DNA of 64,000 nucleotides, taken from positions 1-64,000 of the forward strand of contig JANXZM010000059.1 of the NCBI GenBank assembly GCA_025355505.1. Reading direction: 5' to 3'. Shown in pieces: positions 9,748-19,363 of this stretch. How positions within the stretch are numbered: the first letter of the stretch is position 1; every line of letters starts with the position of its first letter. The position numbers and the translations under genes were made by a program. This DNA comes from Acidobacteriaceae bacterium. Its GTDB lineage: Bacteria; Acidobacteriota; Terriglobia; Terriglobales; Acidobacteriaceae. The notes under the pieces were generated by a model, which saw only the letters and a list, made by a program, of their open reading frames with translations, was not told where the DNA came from and ran no database searches.

Positions 9748-10890
9748 CTACCGCCTCGCGGCCGGCACTTTCGCCGCTTCCGGAGCCGCCGACGGCATCG
9801 TCGTGACCCGTCCCTGCGTACCGGTAGCTTGCGCCGGAACTACAGTGGGAGCCGGAGCCGCTACCGCTGCGGTCAGTCCCAGCGCTTTGCGCACTTCGGC
9901 ATCGAGCTTCGCCATCGTATCTTTGTTTTCTTTCAGGAAGGCGCGCGCGTTCTCCCGTCCCTGCCCGATGCGCTCCCCTTTATAGCTGTACCAGGAACCG
10001 GACTTCTCGACAATATTCTGGGTCGCTGCGATGTCGAGCAAGTCGCCTTCACGCGAGATGCCTTCGCCGTAGAGAATGTCGAACTCGGCTTCGCGGAACG
10101 GCGCCGCCACTTTATTTTTCACGATCTTGACTCGGGTGCGCGAGCCGGTGACCACGTCTCCTTCTTTAATGGCCGCGATGCGGCGGATGTCGATGCGCAC
10201 CGACGAATAGAACTTCAGCGCGCGCCCGCCCGTCGTCGTCTCGGGATTGCCGAACATGACGCCAATCTTTTCGCGGATCTGGTTAATAAAGATCAGGCTG
10301 GTGCGCGACTTGGCGACCGTCCCGGTCAGTTTGCGCAGCGCCTGCGACATCAGGCGTGCCTGCAAGCCCATGTGGCTGTCGCCCATTTCGCCGTCGAGTT
10401 CGGCCTTCGGGACGAGCGCCGCCACGGAGTCCACCACCAGCACGTCAATGGCGTTCGAGCGCACCAGCGCTTCAACGATTTCCAGCGCCTGCTCGCCATA
10501 GTCGGGTTGCGAGACCAGCAGGTTGTCGACGTCCACTCCCAACTTCTTGGCATAGCCCGGATCGAGCGCATGCTCGGCATCGACGAACGCCGCCAAGCCG
10601 CCAGCCTTTTGCGCCTCGGCAATCACCTGCAAGGCAATGGTAGTTTTGCCGGAAGACTCGGGGCCGAAGATTTCGACGACGCGCCCACGCGGCACGCCGC
10701 CCACGCCCAGCGCGGCATCGAACGAAATCGCGCCCGTCGAAATCACCGCGATTGGGACGATGGCGTCCTTCGACCCCAGCCGCATGATGGAACCTTTGCC
10801 AAACTGCTTTTCAATCTGTGCGAATGCAAGATCGATTGCCTTGGTACGCTCGTTGTTGCGATCTTCTAATCGGCTACGCTCGTCGGCCAT
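9748..10890 (-). CDS. recA: Recombinase RecA
   Basis: [19 protein letters not shown] Walker [56 protein letters not shown]. Confidence 0.98.
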   Translation of the reverse strand: MADERSRLEDRNNERTKAIDLAFAQIEKQFGKGSIMRLGSKDAIVPIAVISTGAISFDAALGVGGVPRGRVVEIFGPESSGKTTIALQVIAEAQKAGGLAAFVDAEHALDPGYAKKLGVDVDNLLVSQPDYGEQALEIVEALVRSNAIDVLVVDSVAALVPKAELDGEMGDSHMGLQARLMSQALRKLTGTVAKSRTSLIFINQIREKIGVMFGNPETTTGGRALKFYSSVRIDIRRIAAIKEGDVVTGSRTRVKIVKNKVAAPFREAEFDILYGEGISREGDLLDIAATQNIVEKSGSWYSYKGERIGQGRENARAFLKENKDTMAKLDAEVRKALGLTAAVAAPAPTVVPAQATGTQGRVTTMPSAAPEAAKVPAARR

Positions 10891-11091
10891 AATAGCTGCT
10901 CCTGTTTTATGAATCTAGAATTGGGGTACGAATCCCCCGTAGCCTACACCCGCGGGCTGGAGCGCGAAGTGTTGGCTGTCACATCAGTTTCGGTCAGTTT
11001 AGCACGAAGCGAATAAAAGGCGAAGCGAGAAGAAGTTGGCGCTATTGGTACGGGGCTCGCCGCGCACCAGTCAGAATAACCGACAAAGGTC

Positions 11092-11175
11092 TTTACCGCA
11101 GAGGACACAGGGGAACACAGGAGATCATGAGGTGGGTGCTCCTCTGTGCCCTCTGTGGTAAGGATTTTCTTGCTA
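11092..11175. repeat. ACAGAGG-type intergenic repeat in inverted arrangement
   Basis: accgcagaggacacagggga...tcctctgtgccctctgtggt: two heptad-rich arms in inverted orientation. Confidence 0.6.
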
Positions 11176-11185
11176 GACTGCCCTC

Positions 11186-12079
11186 ATGCACGAAGACATT
11201 CCGGATGGCGGCATCTCCGAACGAGGCCCAGCCATTGGAGGCCCGTCGCTGTATCTCGTCGCCACGCCCATCGGCAATCTTGAAGACATCACCCTGCGCG
11301 CTCTGCGGGTGCTTAAGGAAGTTGACCTGATCGCCTGCGAGGACACTCGCCAGACCCTGAAGCTGCTCAACCATTACGGCATCCAGACGCGCTTGGTGAG
11401 CTATCACGAGCACAACGAGATGACCAAAGCCGCCGAACTGGTCGTGGACCTCGAAGGCGGCGCCAAGATCGCTCTGGTCACCGACGCAGGCATGCCCGGC
11501 ATCTCCGACCCCGGATTCCGTTTGATCGCGCTCGCCATCCGGCATCATGTACCGGTGGTGCCGATTCCTGGAGCGTCGGCATTCCTGGCGGCGCTGGTTG
11601 CGAGCGGCCTGCCTACCGATTCGTTTCGCTTCAGCGGCTTTCTACCCTCCAAGGCCGGGCAGCGCCGCAAGCTGCTGGAGAGTGTGAAAAATTCTCCGCG
11701 GACGCAGGTGTTCTACGAAGCGCCGCATCGGCTGCTGGAGACGCTGGCCGATGTGGTTGAAATTCTCGGGAACGACAGGCACGTCGTCGTGGCACGCGAA
11801 GTTACGAAGTTGTATGAAGAATTTCTGCGCGGACGGGCGGGGGAGATTCTGGAACAACTCACAGCTCGGGGAGCCGTCAAAGGCGAGATCACGCTGCTGA
11901 TCGCGAAAGCCGAAGAGGGAGCGGCGCCGTCCGCATCCGAGGGCGTGAGCGTCGCTCAGCGCGTGCGCGAAATCATGGCCGAAGAAAAAGCAGATGAAAA
12001 AGCCGCGCTAAAGAAAGTAGCCAAAGAGCGCGGGATTGGGAAGAGCGAGGCGTATCGGGAGTGGCAGCAGAGCAAGTAA
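11186..12079 (+). CDS. rsmI: 16S rRNA (cytidine(1402)-2'-O)-methyltransferase
   Basis: LYLVATPIGNLEDITLRALRVLKEVDLIACEDTRQTLKLL; VTDAGMPGISDPG; FYEAPHRLLETL. Confidence 0.96.
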   Translation: MHEDIPDGGISERGPAIGGPSLYLVATPIGNLEDITLRALRVLKEVDLIACEDTRQTLKLLNHYGIQTRLVSYHEHNEMTKAAELVVDLEGGAKIALVTDAGMPGISDPGFRLIALAIRHHVPVVPIPGASAFLAALVASGLPTDSFRFSGFLPSKAGQRRKLLESVKNSPRTQVFYEAPHRLLETLADVVEILGNDRHVVVAREVTKLYEEFLRGRAGEILEQLTARGAVKGEITLLIAKAEEGAAPSASEGVSVAQRVREIMAEEKADEKAALKKVAKERGIGKSEAYREWQQSK

Positions 12080-12101
12080 TTGAAGGTTAGGTACTGGGAA
12101 G

Positions 12102-12121
12102 GGCACGACTTCAGTCGTGCC
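12102..12121. repeat. 9-bp stem hairpin (GGCACGACT-tc-AGTCGTGCC)
   Basis: Perfect inverted repeat 22 bp after the rsmI stop. No T-tract follows, so it is not a canonical terminator. Confidence 0.55.
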
Positions 12122-12193
12122 ATAAATCCCCTTGAATACTAGGCTTTAGCCGCGGAGGTTCTGCTCTTGCCGGATTGCAATGAATCGAGTAAC

Positions 12194-12213
12194 ATTGATT
12201 AACGTTAATCAAT
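12194..12213. promoter_or_regulatory. Perfect 20-bp palindrome immediately upstream of the antitoxin start; candidate TA autoregulatory operator
   Basis: ATTGATTAACGTTAATCAAT is its own reverse complement and ends 3 nt before the ATG at 12217. Confidence 0.65.
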
Positions 12214-12216
12214 CTT

Positions 12217-12507
12217 ATGAAAACCATCGTAACCCGCCTTCCCCTGACCAAAGCGCGCGTGAATCTCGGCCAGGTAGTGCGCCGCGTGCACGTGAACCGC
12301 GAATTCTTCATCCTGGAGAAAGACGGCATCCCCGTCGTGGGCCTCATGCATGTGGACGATCTTGAGGACTATCTCGAAATGCAGAATCGCTCAGTAAAAG
12401 AGCAAGTCCACAGGAGCACGGCGGAATATCGTCGCGGAGCGGCGCGCAGTGCGCACGCATTCATGGCTGAACTGAAAGCTCCGAGCAGCAAGCGCAAGAA
12501 AAAGTAA
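12217..12507 (+). CDS. Type II antitoxin, Phd/YefM-like
   Basis: MKTIVTRLPLTKARVNLGQVVRRVHVNREFFILEKDGIPVVGLMHVDDLEDYLE; directly upstream of a RelE-like ORF. Confidence 0.75.
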   Translation: MKTIVTRLPLTKARVNLGQVVRRVHVNREFFILEKDGIPVVGLMHVDDLEDYLEMQNRSVKEQVHRSTAEYRRGAARSAHAFMAELKAPSSKRKKK

Positions 12508-12528
12508 AAACGAAAGAATTAGAACGTC

Positions 12529-12813
12529 ATGGCCGGACTATTTCGAGTCCTAACCACGCCCGCGTTCGAGCGGGAATTCCGAGCAATCTCCAAGAAGGAC
12601 TCCACCCTAGTCCGCGCCCTCGAAGAACTGATTGAGACTCTCGGCAACGATCCCCACAACCGCAGCGGACGGCACAAGATCAAGAAGCTCGCCGGCCTGA
12701 AAGCAGGCGACGGACAATGGCGCGTGCGCTGGAGAGACCACCGGCTGCGCTACGATATCTTTGGGAGGGAAGTCGTGCTGCATTCCTTCCGCCATCGGAA
12801 AGACGCGTACTGA
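12529..12813 (+). CDS. Type II toxin, RelE/ParE superfamily
   Basis: FEREFRAISKKD...HKIKKLAGLKAGDGQWRVRWRDHRLRYDIFGREVVLHSFRHRKDAY. Confidence 0.8.
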   Translation: MAGLFRVLTTPAFEREFRAISKKDSTLVRALEELIETLGNDPHNRSGRHKIKKLAGLKAGDGQWRVRWRDHRLRYDIFGREVVLHSFRHRKDAY

Positions 12814-12906
12814 GGCGGCGTTTGTCCCTGCAAAAAACGACGAGTGATTGGCAGGGACAGAGGGGACGTGAGCAGAAGGCCGGCGAGAACCCTCAAGCCG
12901 AAGTTG

Positions 12907-14022
12907 TCACTTGGTGTTGGACCGATTTATGCCGCAAGCCCCCAAGAGGCGATCTAAATCCCACAACCACACCCCGTCCGTGCGTTGCTTAGACAGAATG
13001 GAATCATCTTTTGCACCCGCCAGCCAATGGTTGTCTGCGCTCAAAGCACCGCTGCCGCTGTACATGACTGGCGTGCCACAGGTTTGGTTTGTCTTTGTGT
13101 CCCATACCCACAGGCGGTCGTCCACCGATGCGAAGAACAACGTGCCATCAGTGCTGAACGCCACAAATTTTGGATATCCCGTCGATGTTTTCGGCAGGAT
13201 GTCCGCGAGTCCATCAATCGCTTCGCCAGTGCTGAGGCGTACGAGGCGTACACCCCAGGCTTGGTACACAGCCATGCGATCGATTGCCGAATGAAACGCG
13301 ATGATCGTTGGAATGGGCCTCGACCACGGGGTAGTCCGCTTCTTGGACCAGTCTAGGGTAGTCCAGACAGCAAACTCCTTTGGGTTTGCCGTCAAGAATG
13401 AGGTACCATCCTGCGAAAAACCCGCAAAGTAGCTGCCTGTCTGTGTGAATGTCGGTGTCAGCGTCGCGACATCGAGGATGTACATCTTCCCACTGTTGTC
13501 GGATACGGCGAGCCATGCCCCTTTCGCATCAAAGGCCAAGGTATGAATGAAATCGGTGTCTTCCCTCAGCGTCTTGACCAACTTTCCAGTCGCCACATCC
13601 CACAATTTCAGACTGAACTCGTCGCTGTTACCGCTGGTTGCTACGATCTTGCCGTCAGTAGCTAGAGCAACAGCACTAACAATGCCTTGGCCAGTTTCGA
13701 GTGCTCGCAAGAATTTGCGATTCTGCACATCCCAGAGAACGACGCGACCAAAGTCCTTCCCTGCGGCAAGCACCTTTCCGTCTCTGCTGAAAGAGAGAGC
13801 GTTTATGACAGTCGGCGTTCCAACGCCTTGCATGATAGTGAGTTGTCCACCGGGCCCGAACTGAACACCACTTTTCGGCTCTTTGTGGGGATCATCCCGC
13901 AAAATGAAATCGGGCGTGGGAAAGGGCTTCTCCGAATGTACAGGCGCAGGAGAGGCTACGCTGTTTTGCTGCGCAGCCGCCTGCACCGCCGCTAACATGA
14001 GTGCCAGAAAGAACCTTGTCAT
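12907..14022 (-). CDS. WD40 repeat-containing secreted protein
   Basis: Signal peptide MTRFFLALMLAAVQAAAQ; repeats such as KVLAAGKDFGRVVLWDVQNRKFL and DEFSLKLWDVATGKLVKTL. Confidence 0.82.
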   Translation of the reverse strand: MTRFFLALMLAAVQAAAQQNSVASPAPVHSEKPFPTPDFILRDDPHKEPKSGVQFGPGGQLTIMQGVGTPTVINALSFSRDGKVLAAGKDFGRVVLWDVQNRKFLRALETGQGIVSAVALATDGKIVATSGNSDEFSLKLWDVATGKLVKTLREDTDFIHTLAFDAKGAWLAVSDNSGKMYILDVATLTPTFTQTGSYFAGFSQDGTSFLTANPKEFAVWTTLDWSKKRTTPWSRPIPTIIAFHSAIDRMAVYQAWGVRLVRLSTGEAIDGLADILPKTSTGYPKFVAFSTDGTLFFASVDDRLWVWDTKTNQTCGTPVMYSGSGALSADNHWLAGAKDDSILSKQRTDGVWLWDLDRLLGACGINRSNTK

Positions 14023-14037
14023 AAAGGCATGACCTCC

Positions 14038-14499
14038 CTACTTCCCCGCCAGTTCCTTCTTAACCGCCTCGCTGACCACCTTCCCATCCACCCGCATCCC
14101 AGCGGCGGCGAAGCGGGCCATGGCGGCCTTCATCACTGTTCCCATGTCTTTCATGGCAGGAGGGGGCATCATCTCGGCAATCGCCGCCCGGACTCCGGCC
14201 ACGATTTCTTCTTCGCCGGCGGCCTTGGGCAGGTAGGTTTCGATGAACTTGATTTCGGCGGCTTCCTTGTCGGCCATCTCCTGGCGTCCGCCCTTGGTGA
14301 ACTGCTCGACCGAGTCCTTGCGCTGCTTGATGAGCGTCGAGAGCACTTGCTGCGATTCCTTGTCGTCGAGCGGCGCCATCTTGTCGATCTCTTTGTTCTT
14401 GAGCGCGGCCTTGACCATGCGCAGGGTGGAGAGTCGCAGCTCTTCGCGGGCCTTCATGGCCGCGACAATGTCTTTCTGGATCTGGTCGATTAAGGGCAT
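14038..14499 (-). CDS. GatB/YqeY domain-containing protein
   Basis: IQKDIVAAMKAREELRLSTLRMVKAALKNKEID...FIETYLPKAAGEEEI...AAAGMRVDGKVVSEAVKKELA. Confidence 0.88.
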   Translation of the reverse strand: MPLIDQIQKDIVAAMKAREELRLSTLRMVKAALKNKEIDKMAPLDDKESQQVLSTLIKQRKDSVEQFTKGGRQEMADKEAAEIKFIETYLPKAAGEEEIVAGVRAAIAEMMPPPAMKDMGTVMKAAMARFAAAGMRVDGKVVSEAVKKELAGK

Positions 14500-14718
14500 G
14501 GCGGAATTATAGTCGGCTGGAACCCTTCACCACAGAGGGCACGGGGGAAAGGCGGGAAACCACTAAGGACATTAAGGATCACGAAGGAAGGCTTGGAGAA
14601 GCTTGTCGATGCGCGACTTTACTCCTGCAATCTGACTTCTTCAATCTGACTTCCGCAATCTCTTCCCGATCCTCTGTCTTTCGAATATTCTGTTTATTAG
14701 CCCAGGCTCCCAATTCCC

Positions 14719-15915
14719 ATGCTCAAGAAAATCAGACTCTTCACTCCCGGACCAACGCCACTTCTTCCTTCCGCCCAGACGGCGATGGCTTCCTATGGCG
14801 CGCACCATCGCACTGCCGATTTCCGCGCTCTGTTCACGCGCGTTCTGTCCGACGTGAAGGAGTTCATCGGCACGAAGAATGACGTGCTTGTGCTGACCTC
14901 GTCGGGCACGGGTTTTATGGAAGCTTCGGTCTCGAATCTGACTTCTCCCGGCGACCGCGTGCTGGTGTTGACTGCCGGCAAGTTCGGCGAGCGCTGGGCC
15001 TCGCTGGCCAAGGCGTTTGGCTGCTCGGTGGAGACGGTGACCGCTCCCTATGGCGAGACGATTTCGCTGGAGGAGGTGCGCCGCAAGCTGACGCCGGAGA
15101 TTCGCTGCGTTTATGTGCAAGCGACTGAGAGTTCCACGGGCGCGCGGCATGACATCGAAGCGATCGCGAAGCTGGTGCAAACTTTGCCAGACACGCTGTT
15201 TGTCGTTGACGCGATCACTGGCCTAGGAACATCGCGACTCGACGTGGATGGTTGGGAAATCGACGTCATCATTGGCGGCTCGCAAAAAGCGCTGATGATC
15301 CCGCCCGGATTGGCCTATGGCGCCATCAGCGAGCGGGCGTGGCAACGCATGGAGACGGCGAAGTCTCCGCGGTATTACTTCGATTTGCGGAAGGAACGAA
15401 AGTCGGCGGCTAAGGCGGAGACGGCTTACACGCCCGCGACTTCCCTGTTTGCCGGATTGGCCGCGGCGCTCGATTATGTGCGGCAGATGGGGGATGGGAA
15501 CCTTGCGGCGGGGCGCGACGCGCTGATCGCGAATGCGGAGTTGTGCGCGGCGATGACACGTGCCGGCGTGCAGGCGCTGGGGCTGAAGTTATTCGCGTCG
15601 AGTTGTCCAGCGGCCGCGCTGACTGCCGTCGCTGCCCCGGCTGGCACCGACTCTACGGCCATTTGCAAGCGCTTCCGCGAGCAGTTTGGCGCGGTCGTGG
15701 CCAACGGACAGGCGGAGATGAAGGGACAACTTTTCCGCATCGCTCACATTGGCTACTACGATTATCTGGACACGGTGGGAGTGCTGGCCGCACTCGAACA
15801 AGTTATCGCCGAAGCTGCGGGAAACGCGGTTGAGTTTGGATGCGCGGTGCGCGCGGCGCAGGAAGTTTACGCGCGAGCCATGGCTAAGAGGCAAACCGCG
15901 GCGGATGTCCGCTGA
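14719..15915 (+). CDS. Class V aminotransferase (alanine-glyoxylate/serine-pyruvate aminotransferase-like)
   Basis: RLFTPGPTPLLPSAQTAMASYGAHHRTADFRALF; ESSTGARHDI; DAITGLGTSRLDVDGWEIDVIIGGSQKALMIPPGLA. Confidence 0.88.
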   Translation: MLKKIRLFTPGPTPLLPSAQTAMASYGAHHRTADFRALFTRVLSDVKEFIGTKNDVLVLTSSGTGFMEASVSNLTSPGDRVLVLTAGKFGERWASLAKAFGCSVETVTAPYGETISLEEVRRKLTPEIRCVYVQATESSTGARHDIEAIAKLVQTLPDTLFVVDAITGLGTSRLDVDGWEIDVIIGGSQKALMIPPGLAYGAISERAWQRMETAKSPRYYFDLRKERKSAAKAETAYTPATSLFAGLAAALDYVRQMGDGNLAAGRDALIANAELCAAMTRAGVQALGLKLFASSCPAAALTAVAAPAGTDSTAICKRFREQFGAVVANGQAEMKGQLFRIAHIGYYDYLDTVGVLAALEQVIAEAAGNAVEFGCAVRAAQEVYARAMAKRQTAADVR

Positions 15916-15925
15916 AAAAAAAGCA

Positions 15926-15952
15926 GATCCTTCGCTTCGCTCAGGATGACAA
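15926..15952. repeat. Dispersed repeat (TCCTTCGCTTCGCTCAGGATGACAA)
   Basis: Same 25-mer core as copies at 17901-18015. Confidence 0.7.
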
Positions 15953-16010
15953 ATTTTTCCTGGGGATGATCAGTTTTTCTTGAGGATGAAAAGTTCTTAA
16001 GCGTTGTGCG

Positions 16011-17138
16011 CTAGGAGTCGCGCGCTTCCCGGCGCAACTTGCGGCTTTCGGCCAAGAGCGACATGGAGTGCATCAGGTTCTGCAGGGTCACGATTCCGAC
16101 CAGATGCTGTTCGTCAACAACCGGGATGATGCTGAGGTTGCGGGCGGAGAGCTTGCGGAAGGCGGAGGATAGCGATTCCTGCTTGGCGGCGACGTCGAAG
16201 ATGCGATTCATGACCGCCTGCACATAGCCGTTGCCTTCGGCGCGCAGGGCTTCGAGAATTTTTTGCCGGGAGATTACGCCCACCATGTCGCTGCCGCGCA
16301 CCACCGGAAAATCGTCCTGCAAGGTATGCACGGCTTTTTCGAGCGCGTCTTCCAGCGTGTCGGCGGGCGAGAGTGTGGCGAAGTCGGTAAGCATGACTTC
16401 TTCCAAGCGGACACTTTGCAGTACGGATTGAAATACGGCCGAGCGCTCTTCGAGTTGTGCGCCAACGAAGAGGAAGAATCCGATCATCACCAGCCACCAG
16501 TTGCTCATGAGCATTCCGCCCATCATGAACATGATGGAGAACACGTGGCCGATACGAACGGCGCGCTGGGTAGCCAGAACCATGTCCATGCGGCGCGAAA
16601 ACACAGCGCGCAAAACGCGCCCGCCATCCATGGGATACGCCGGCAACAGGTTGAACAAGCCGAGGGAAAGGTTCGACCAGACGATGCTCCGCAACAGAGC
16701 GCTCGAATGGAGAAGCGGTCTGGCGGTAAGCGAAAAGCCCGGGATGACCGCGAGCAGGATGAGTGCGGTTAAGCCTGCGATGAAGAGATTCACCAGCGGT
16801 CCGGCAACTGCGATGCGAATGTCACGCTTCCAGGCGTTGATCGGGTCCGGGATGGCATGCGCCTCGTCGAGGATGGTGATGCCACCGATCGGCAGCAGGA
16901 TAATGCCTTTCGCCGGAACGCCCGAGTCGCGGGCCACCAGCGCGTGACCTAATTCGTGCAGGATCACGCTGCCGAAAACGATGCCGACCAAAGCGAGGCC
17001 GCGGAGGGCAGCGCTGGCATCCTGGGTAGCGGCTTCGGTGCTCCAGACAAAAACCAGCAGAAGAAAAAAGGTCAGGTGAATGCGAATTTCGATTCCGAAA
17101 ATACGTCCGACCGGGATGGACCAACTGCGCATCGACAT
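16011..17138 (-). CDS. Site-2 protease family (M50) membrane metalloprotease with CBS domain pair
   Basis: HELGHAL motif; NLLPAYPMDGGRVLR; C-terminal CBS-like repeats. Confidence 0.9.
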   Translation of the reverse strand: MSMRSWSIPVGRIFGIEIRIHLTFFLLLVFVWSTEAATQDASAALRGLALVGIVFGSVILHELGHALVARDSGVPAKGIILLPIGGITILDEAHAIPDPINAWKRDIRIAVAGPLVNLFIAGLTALILLAVIPGFSLTARPLLHSSALLRSIVWSNLSLGLFNLLPAYPMDGGRVLRAVFSRRMDMVLATQRAVRIGHVFSIMFMMGGMLMSNWWLVMIGFFLFVGAQLEERSAVFQSVLQSVRLEEVMLTDFATLSPADTLEDALEKAVHTLQDDFPVVRGSDMVGVISRQKILEALRAEGNGYVQAVMNRIFDVAAKQESLSSAFRKLSARNLSIIPVVDEQHLVGIVTLQNLMHSMSLLAESRKLRREARDS

Positions 17139-17231
17139 GCCTACTAGTATTCTATCTACTTAGACACCGATTGACGCGGCGGAGATGCGAAAAAGCGAAC
17201 CGGAAGGGCTGGACCGGAAGATGCATTTGAT

Positions 17232-17304
17232 TTCCTGTAGAGACGCGGCTTGCCGCGTCTCCGCAGCAGGAAACGGAGACGGGGCAAGCCTTGTCTCTAC
17301 GGGA
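17232..17304. repeat. Palindromic dispersed repeat (GTAGAGACGCGGCTTGCC...GGGCAAGCC..GTCTCTAC)
   Basis: Inverted arms around a short spacer; related copies at 3708, 34404, 44055 and 56091. Confidence 0.7.
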
Positions 17305-17309
17305 GAGTT

Positions 17310-17879
17310 ATGAGAGTGATTGCGGGACAGTACCGGCACCGGACGTTGCGGTCGTTGCCTGGGCTTGAAATTCGACCGACTTTGGACCGGCTGCGTGAGA
17401 CGCTGTTCAATGTGCTGTGCGCTGGCGATCCGGCTGGGCTGGCGGAGTCAACGTGGCTCGATTTGTATGCGGGGACGGGGGCGGTGGGCATTGAGGCGCT
17501 GAGCCGTGGCGCGCGGATGGTGCATTTTGTCGAGTCGTCCAAAGCGGCGGCGGAAGTGATTGCCGGGAACTTGAAGTCGTTGGGAATTGCGCGCGGATTT
17601 CAGATTGTGCAGGTCGATGCGGGGAAAGCCTTGCGGCAATTGGAGGCGGCGGGGAGCGTTGCCGATTTTGTGTTTCTGGATCCGCCCTACTCGATGCAGG
17701 ATGAATACGCGAAGACGCTCGCAGCTCTGGCGAAATCGAAATTGTTGGGCGAGCGGAGCGTGGCGATCGCGGAGCATGAGAAGAGGTTTGATCCGGGAGA
17801 GGCGTTTGGGGAATTGCGGCGCTATCGGAAGTTGGTGCAGGGGGATGCGGCGCTGAGCTTTTATCGGAGGCTGGGTTAG
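17310..17879 (+). CDS. rsmD: 16S rRNA (guanine(966)-N(2))-methyltransferase
   Basis: MRVIAGQYRHRTLRSLPGLEIRPTLDRLRETLFNVL; LDLYAGTGAVGIEALSRGA; FVFLDPPY. Confidence 0.92.
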   Translation: MRVIAGQYRHRTLRSLPGLEIRPTLDRLRETLFNVLCAGDPAGLAESTWLDLYAGTGAVGIEALSRGARMVHFVESSKAAAEVIAGNLKSLGIARGFQIVQVDAGKALRQLEAAGSVADFVFLDPPYSMQDEYAKTLAALAKSKLLGERSVAIAEHEKRFDPGEAFGELRRYRKLVQGDAALSFYRRLG

Positions 17880-17900
17880 AATTTTCGCCCGCCAAGCCTG

Positions 17901-18015
17901 TGTCATCCTGAGCGAAGCGAAGGACCTATGTCTACCGTCGCGGCAAGGGAACGCACAGGTCCTTCGCTTCGCTCAGGATGACAACGCAGGTCCTTCGCTT
18001 GGCTCAGGATGACAA
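17901..18015. repeat. Cluster of three TCCTTCGCTTCGCTCAGGATGACA repeats (one inverted, two direct)
   Basis: tgtcatcctgagcgaagcgaaggacc (17901-17926), ggtccttcgcttcgctcaggatgacaa (17958-17984), ggtccttcgcttggctcaggatgacaa (17989-18015). Confidence 0.8.
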
Positions 18016-18091
18016 CGGAACTAAGGATGTCTCTGGACTCGGCTGTCACATGGCCTTGGCAAACCCAACACATCGCTATAATCACTACGAC

Positions 18092-19357
18092 ATGGCTAAC
18101 TTTCCACCGGTTGACGAACAACTGGCATACATCAAGAAGGGCGCGGCGGAGATCGTCAAGGAATCCGAGCTGCGCTCGAAGCTCGAACGCTCGCTCGCTT
18201 CGGGTAAGCCGCTGCGGGTGAAGGCGGGCTTTGATCCGACTGCGCCCGATCTGCACCTGGGACACACGGTGCTGCTGCGCAAGCTGAAACATTTTCAGGA
18301 TCTCGGACACACCGTCATCTTCCTGATCGGGGATTTCACCGGGATGATTGGCGATCCGACGGGACGCTCGGCGACGCGGCCTCCGCTGACGCAAGAGCAG
18401 ATTGCGGAGAACGCCGAGACCTACAAGGCTCAGGTTTTCAGGATTCTCAACCCGGAAAAAACGGTGGTGGACTTCAATAGCCGATGGTTTTCGAAGTTTT
18501 CGGCTGAGGATTTCATACATTTGACGGCGAAGTACACGGTTTCGCAGATGCTGGAGCGCGCGGACTTTCACAAGCGCTTTCGTGATGAGAAGCCGATTGC
18601 CATGCATGAACTGCTGTATCCGCTGGCGCAGGGATACGATTCGGTGGCGCTCGAAGCGGATGTGGAACTGGGCGGCACCGATCAGAAATTCAATCTGCTG
18701 GTGGGGCGCGAGTTGCAGCGAGCTTACGGGCAGGAGTCGCAGGTGGTACTGACTACGCCGATCCTCGAAGGACTCGACGGCGTGAATAAGATGTCGAAAT
18801 CGCTGGGGAACGCAATCGGCATTCACGAAACGCCGCAGCAGATGTACGGCAAAGTGATGTCGATTTCCGACGAGATGATGTGGCGCTATTACGAACTGCT
18901 GACCGATGTGTGGGTGGATGCAATCGCGCAAATGAAGGCGGATGCTGCGAGCGGGAAGCCGCATCCTATGGCGCTGAAGAAAGAGCTGGCACGGGGGATT
19001 GTGGCGGATTTTCACTCGGCGGAGGCGGCGGCGAAGGCGGGGGAGGATTGGGCCAAGCAGTTTCAGAAACGCGAGGTGCCGGAAGATGTGGAGGAAATCG
19101 CAGTCGCACTTGCTGCCTTTAGCGCTCCTTCCCTTGTTGGAGGAGTACTGCTGATCAAACTAGACAAATTACTCTCTCAAATTGGTCTTGCTGATTCGGT
19201 GAGTGATGCAGTGCGCAAGATAAAACAGAAAGCCGTACGGGTCAATGGCGAGTTGAAGACAGACCCAAGACTCCTCTGGAATTTAAAGGATCTAAAGGAT
19301 CCACTGACGGTGAGAGCCGGTCGGAAGATAAAGAGAGTCACATTCATACTTCCGTGA
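18092..19357 (+). CDS. tyrS: Tyrosine--tRNA ligase
   Basis: [37 protein letters not shown]-terminal S4-like domain. Met at 18092 preferred; the upstream ORF extension translates repeat DNA. Confidence 0.95.
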   Translation: MANFPPVDEQLAYIKKGAAEIVKESELRSKLERSLASGKPLRVKAGFDPTAPDLHLGHTVLLRKLKHFQDLGHTVIFLIGDFTGMIGDPTGRSATRPPLTQEQIAENAETYKAQVFRILNPEKTVVDFNSRWFSKFSAEDFIHLTAKYTVSQMLERADFHKRFRDEKPIAMHELLYPLAQGYDSVALEADVELGGTDQKFNLLVGRELQRAYGQESQVVLTTPILEGLDGVNKMSKSLGNAIGIHETPQQMYGKVMSISDEMMWRYYELLTDVWVDAIAQMKADAASGKPHPMALKKELARGIVADFHSAEAAAKAGEDWAKQFQKREVPEDVEEIAVALAAFSAPSLVGGVLLIKLDKLLSQIGLADSVSDAVRKIKQKAVRVNGELKTDPRLLWNLKDLKDPLTVRAGRKIKRVTFILP

Positions 19358-19363
19358 CCTGCG

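Noticed and set aside
9721-10869. 382-aa plus-strand ORF opposite recA
   Set aside because: Shadow ORF of a confidently identified gene in high-GC DNA; no family-like motifs.
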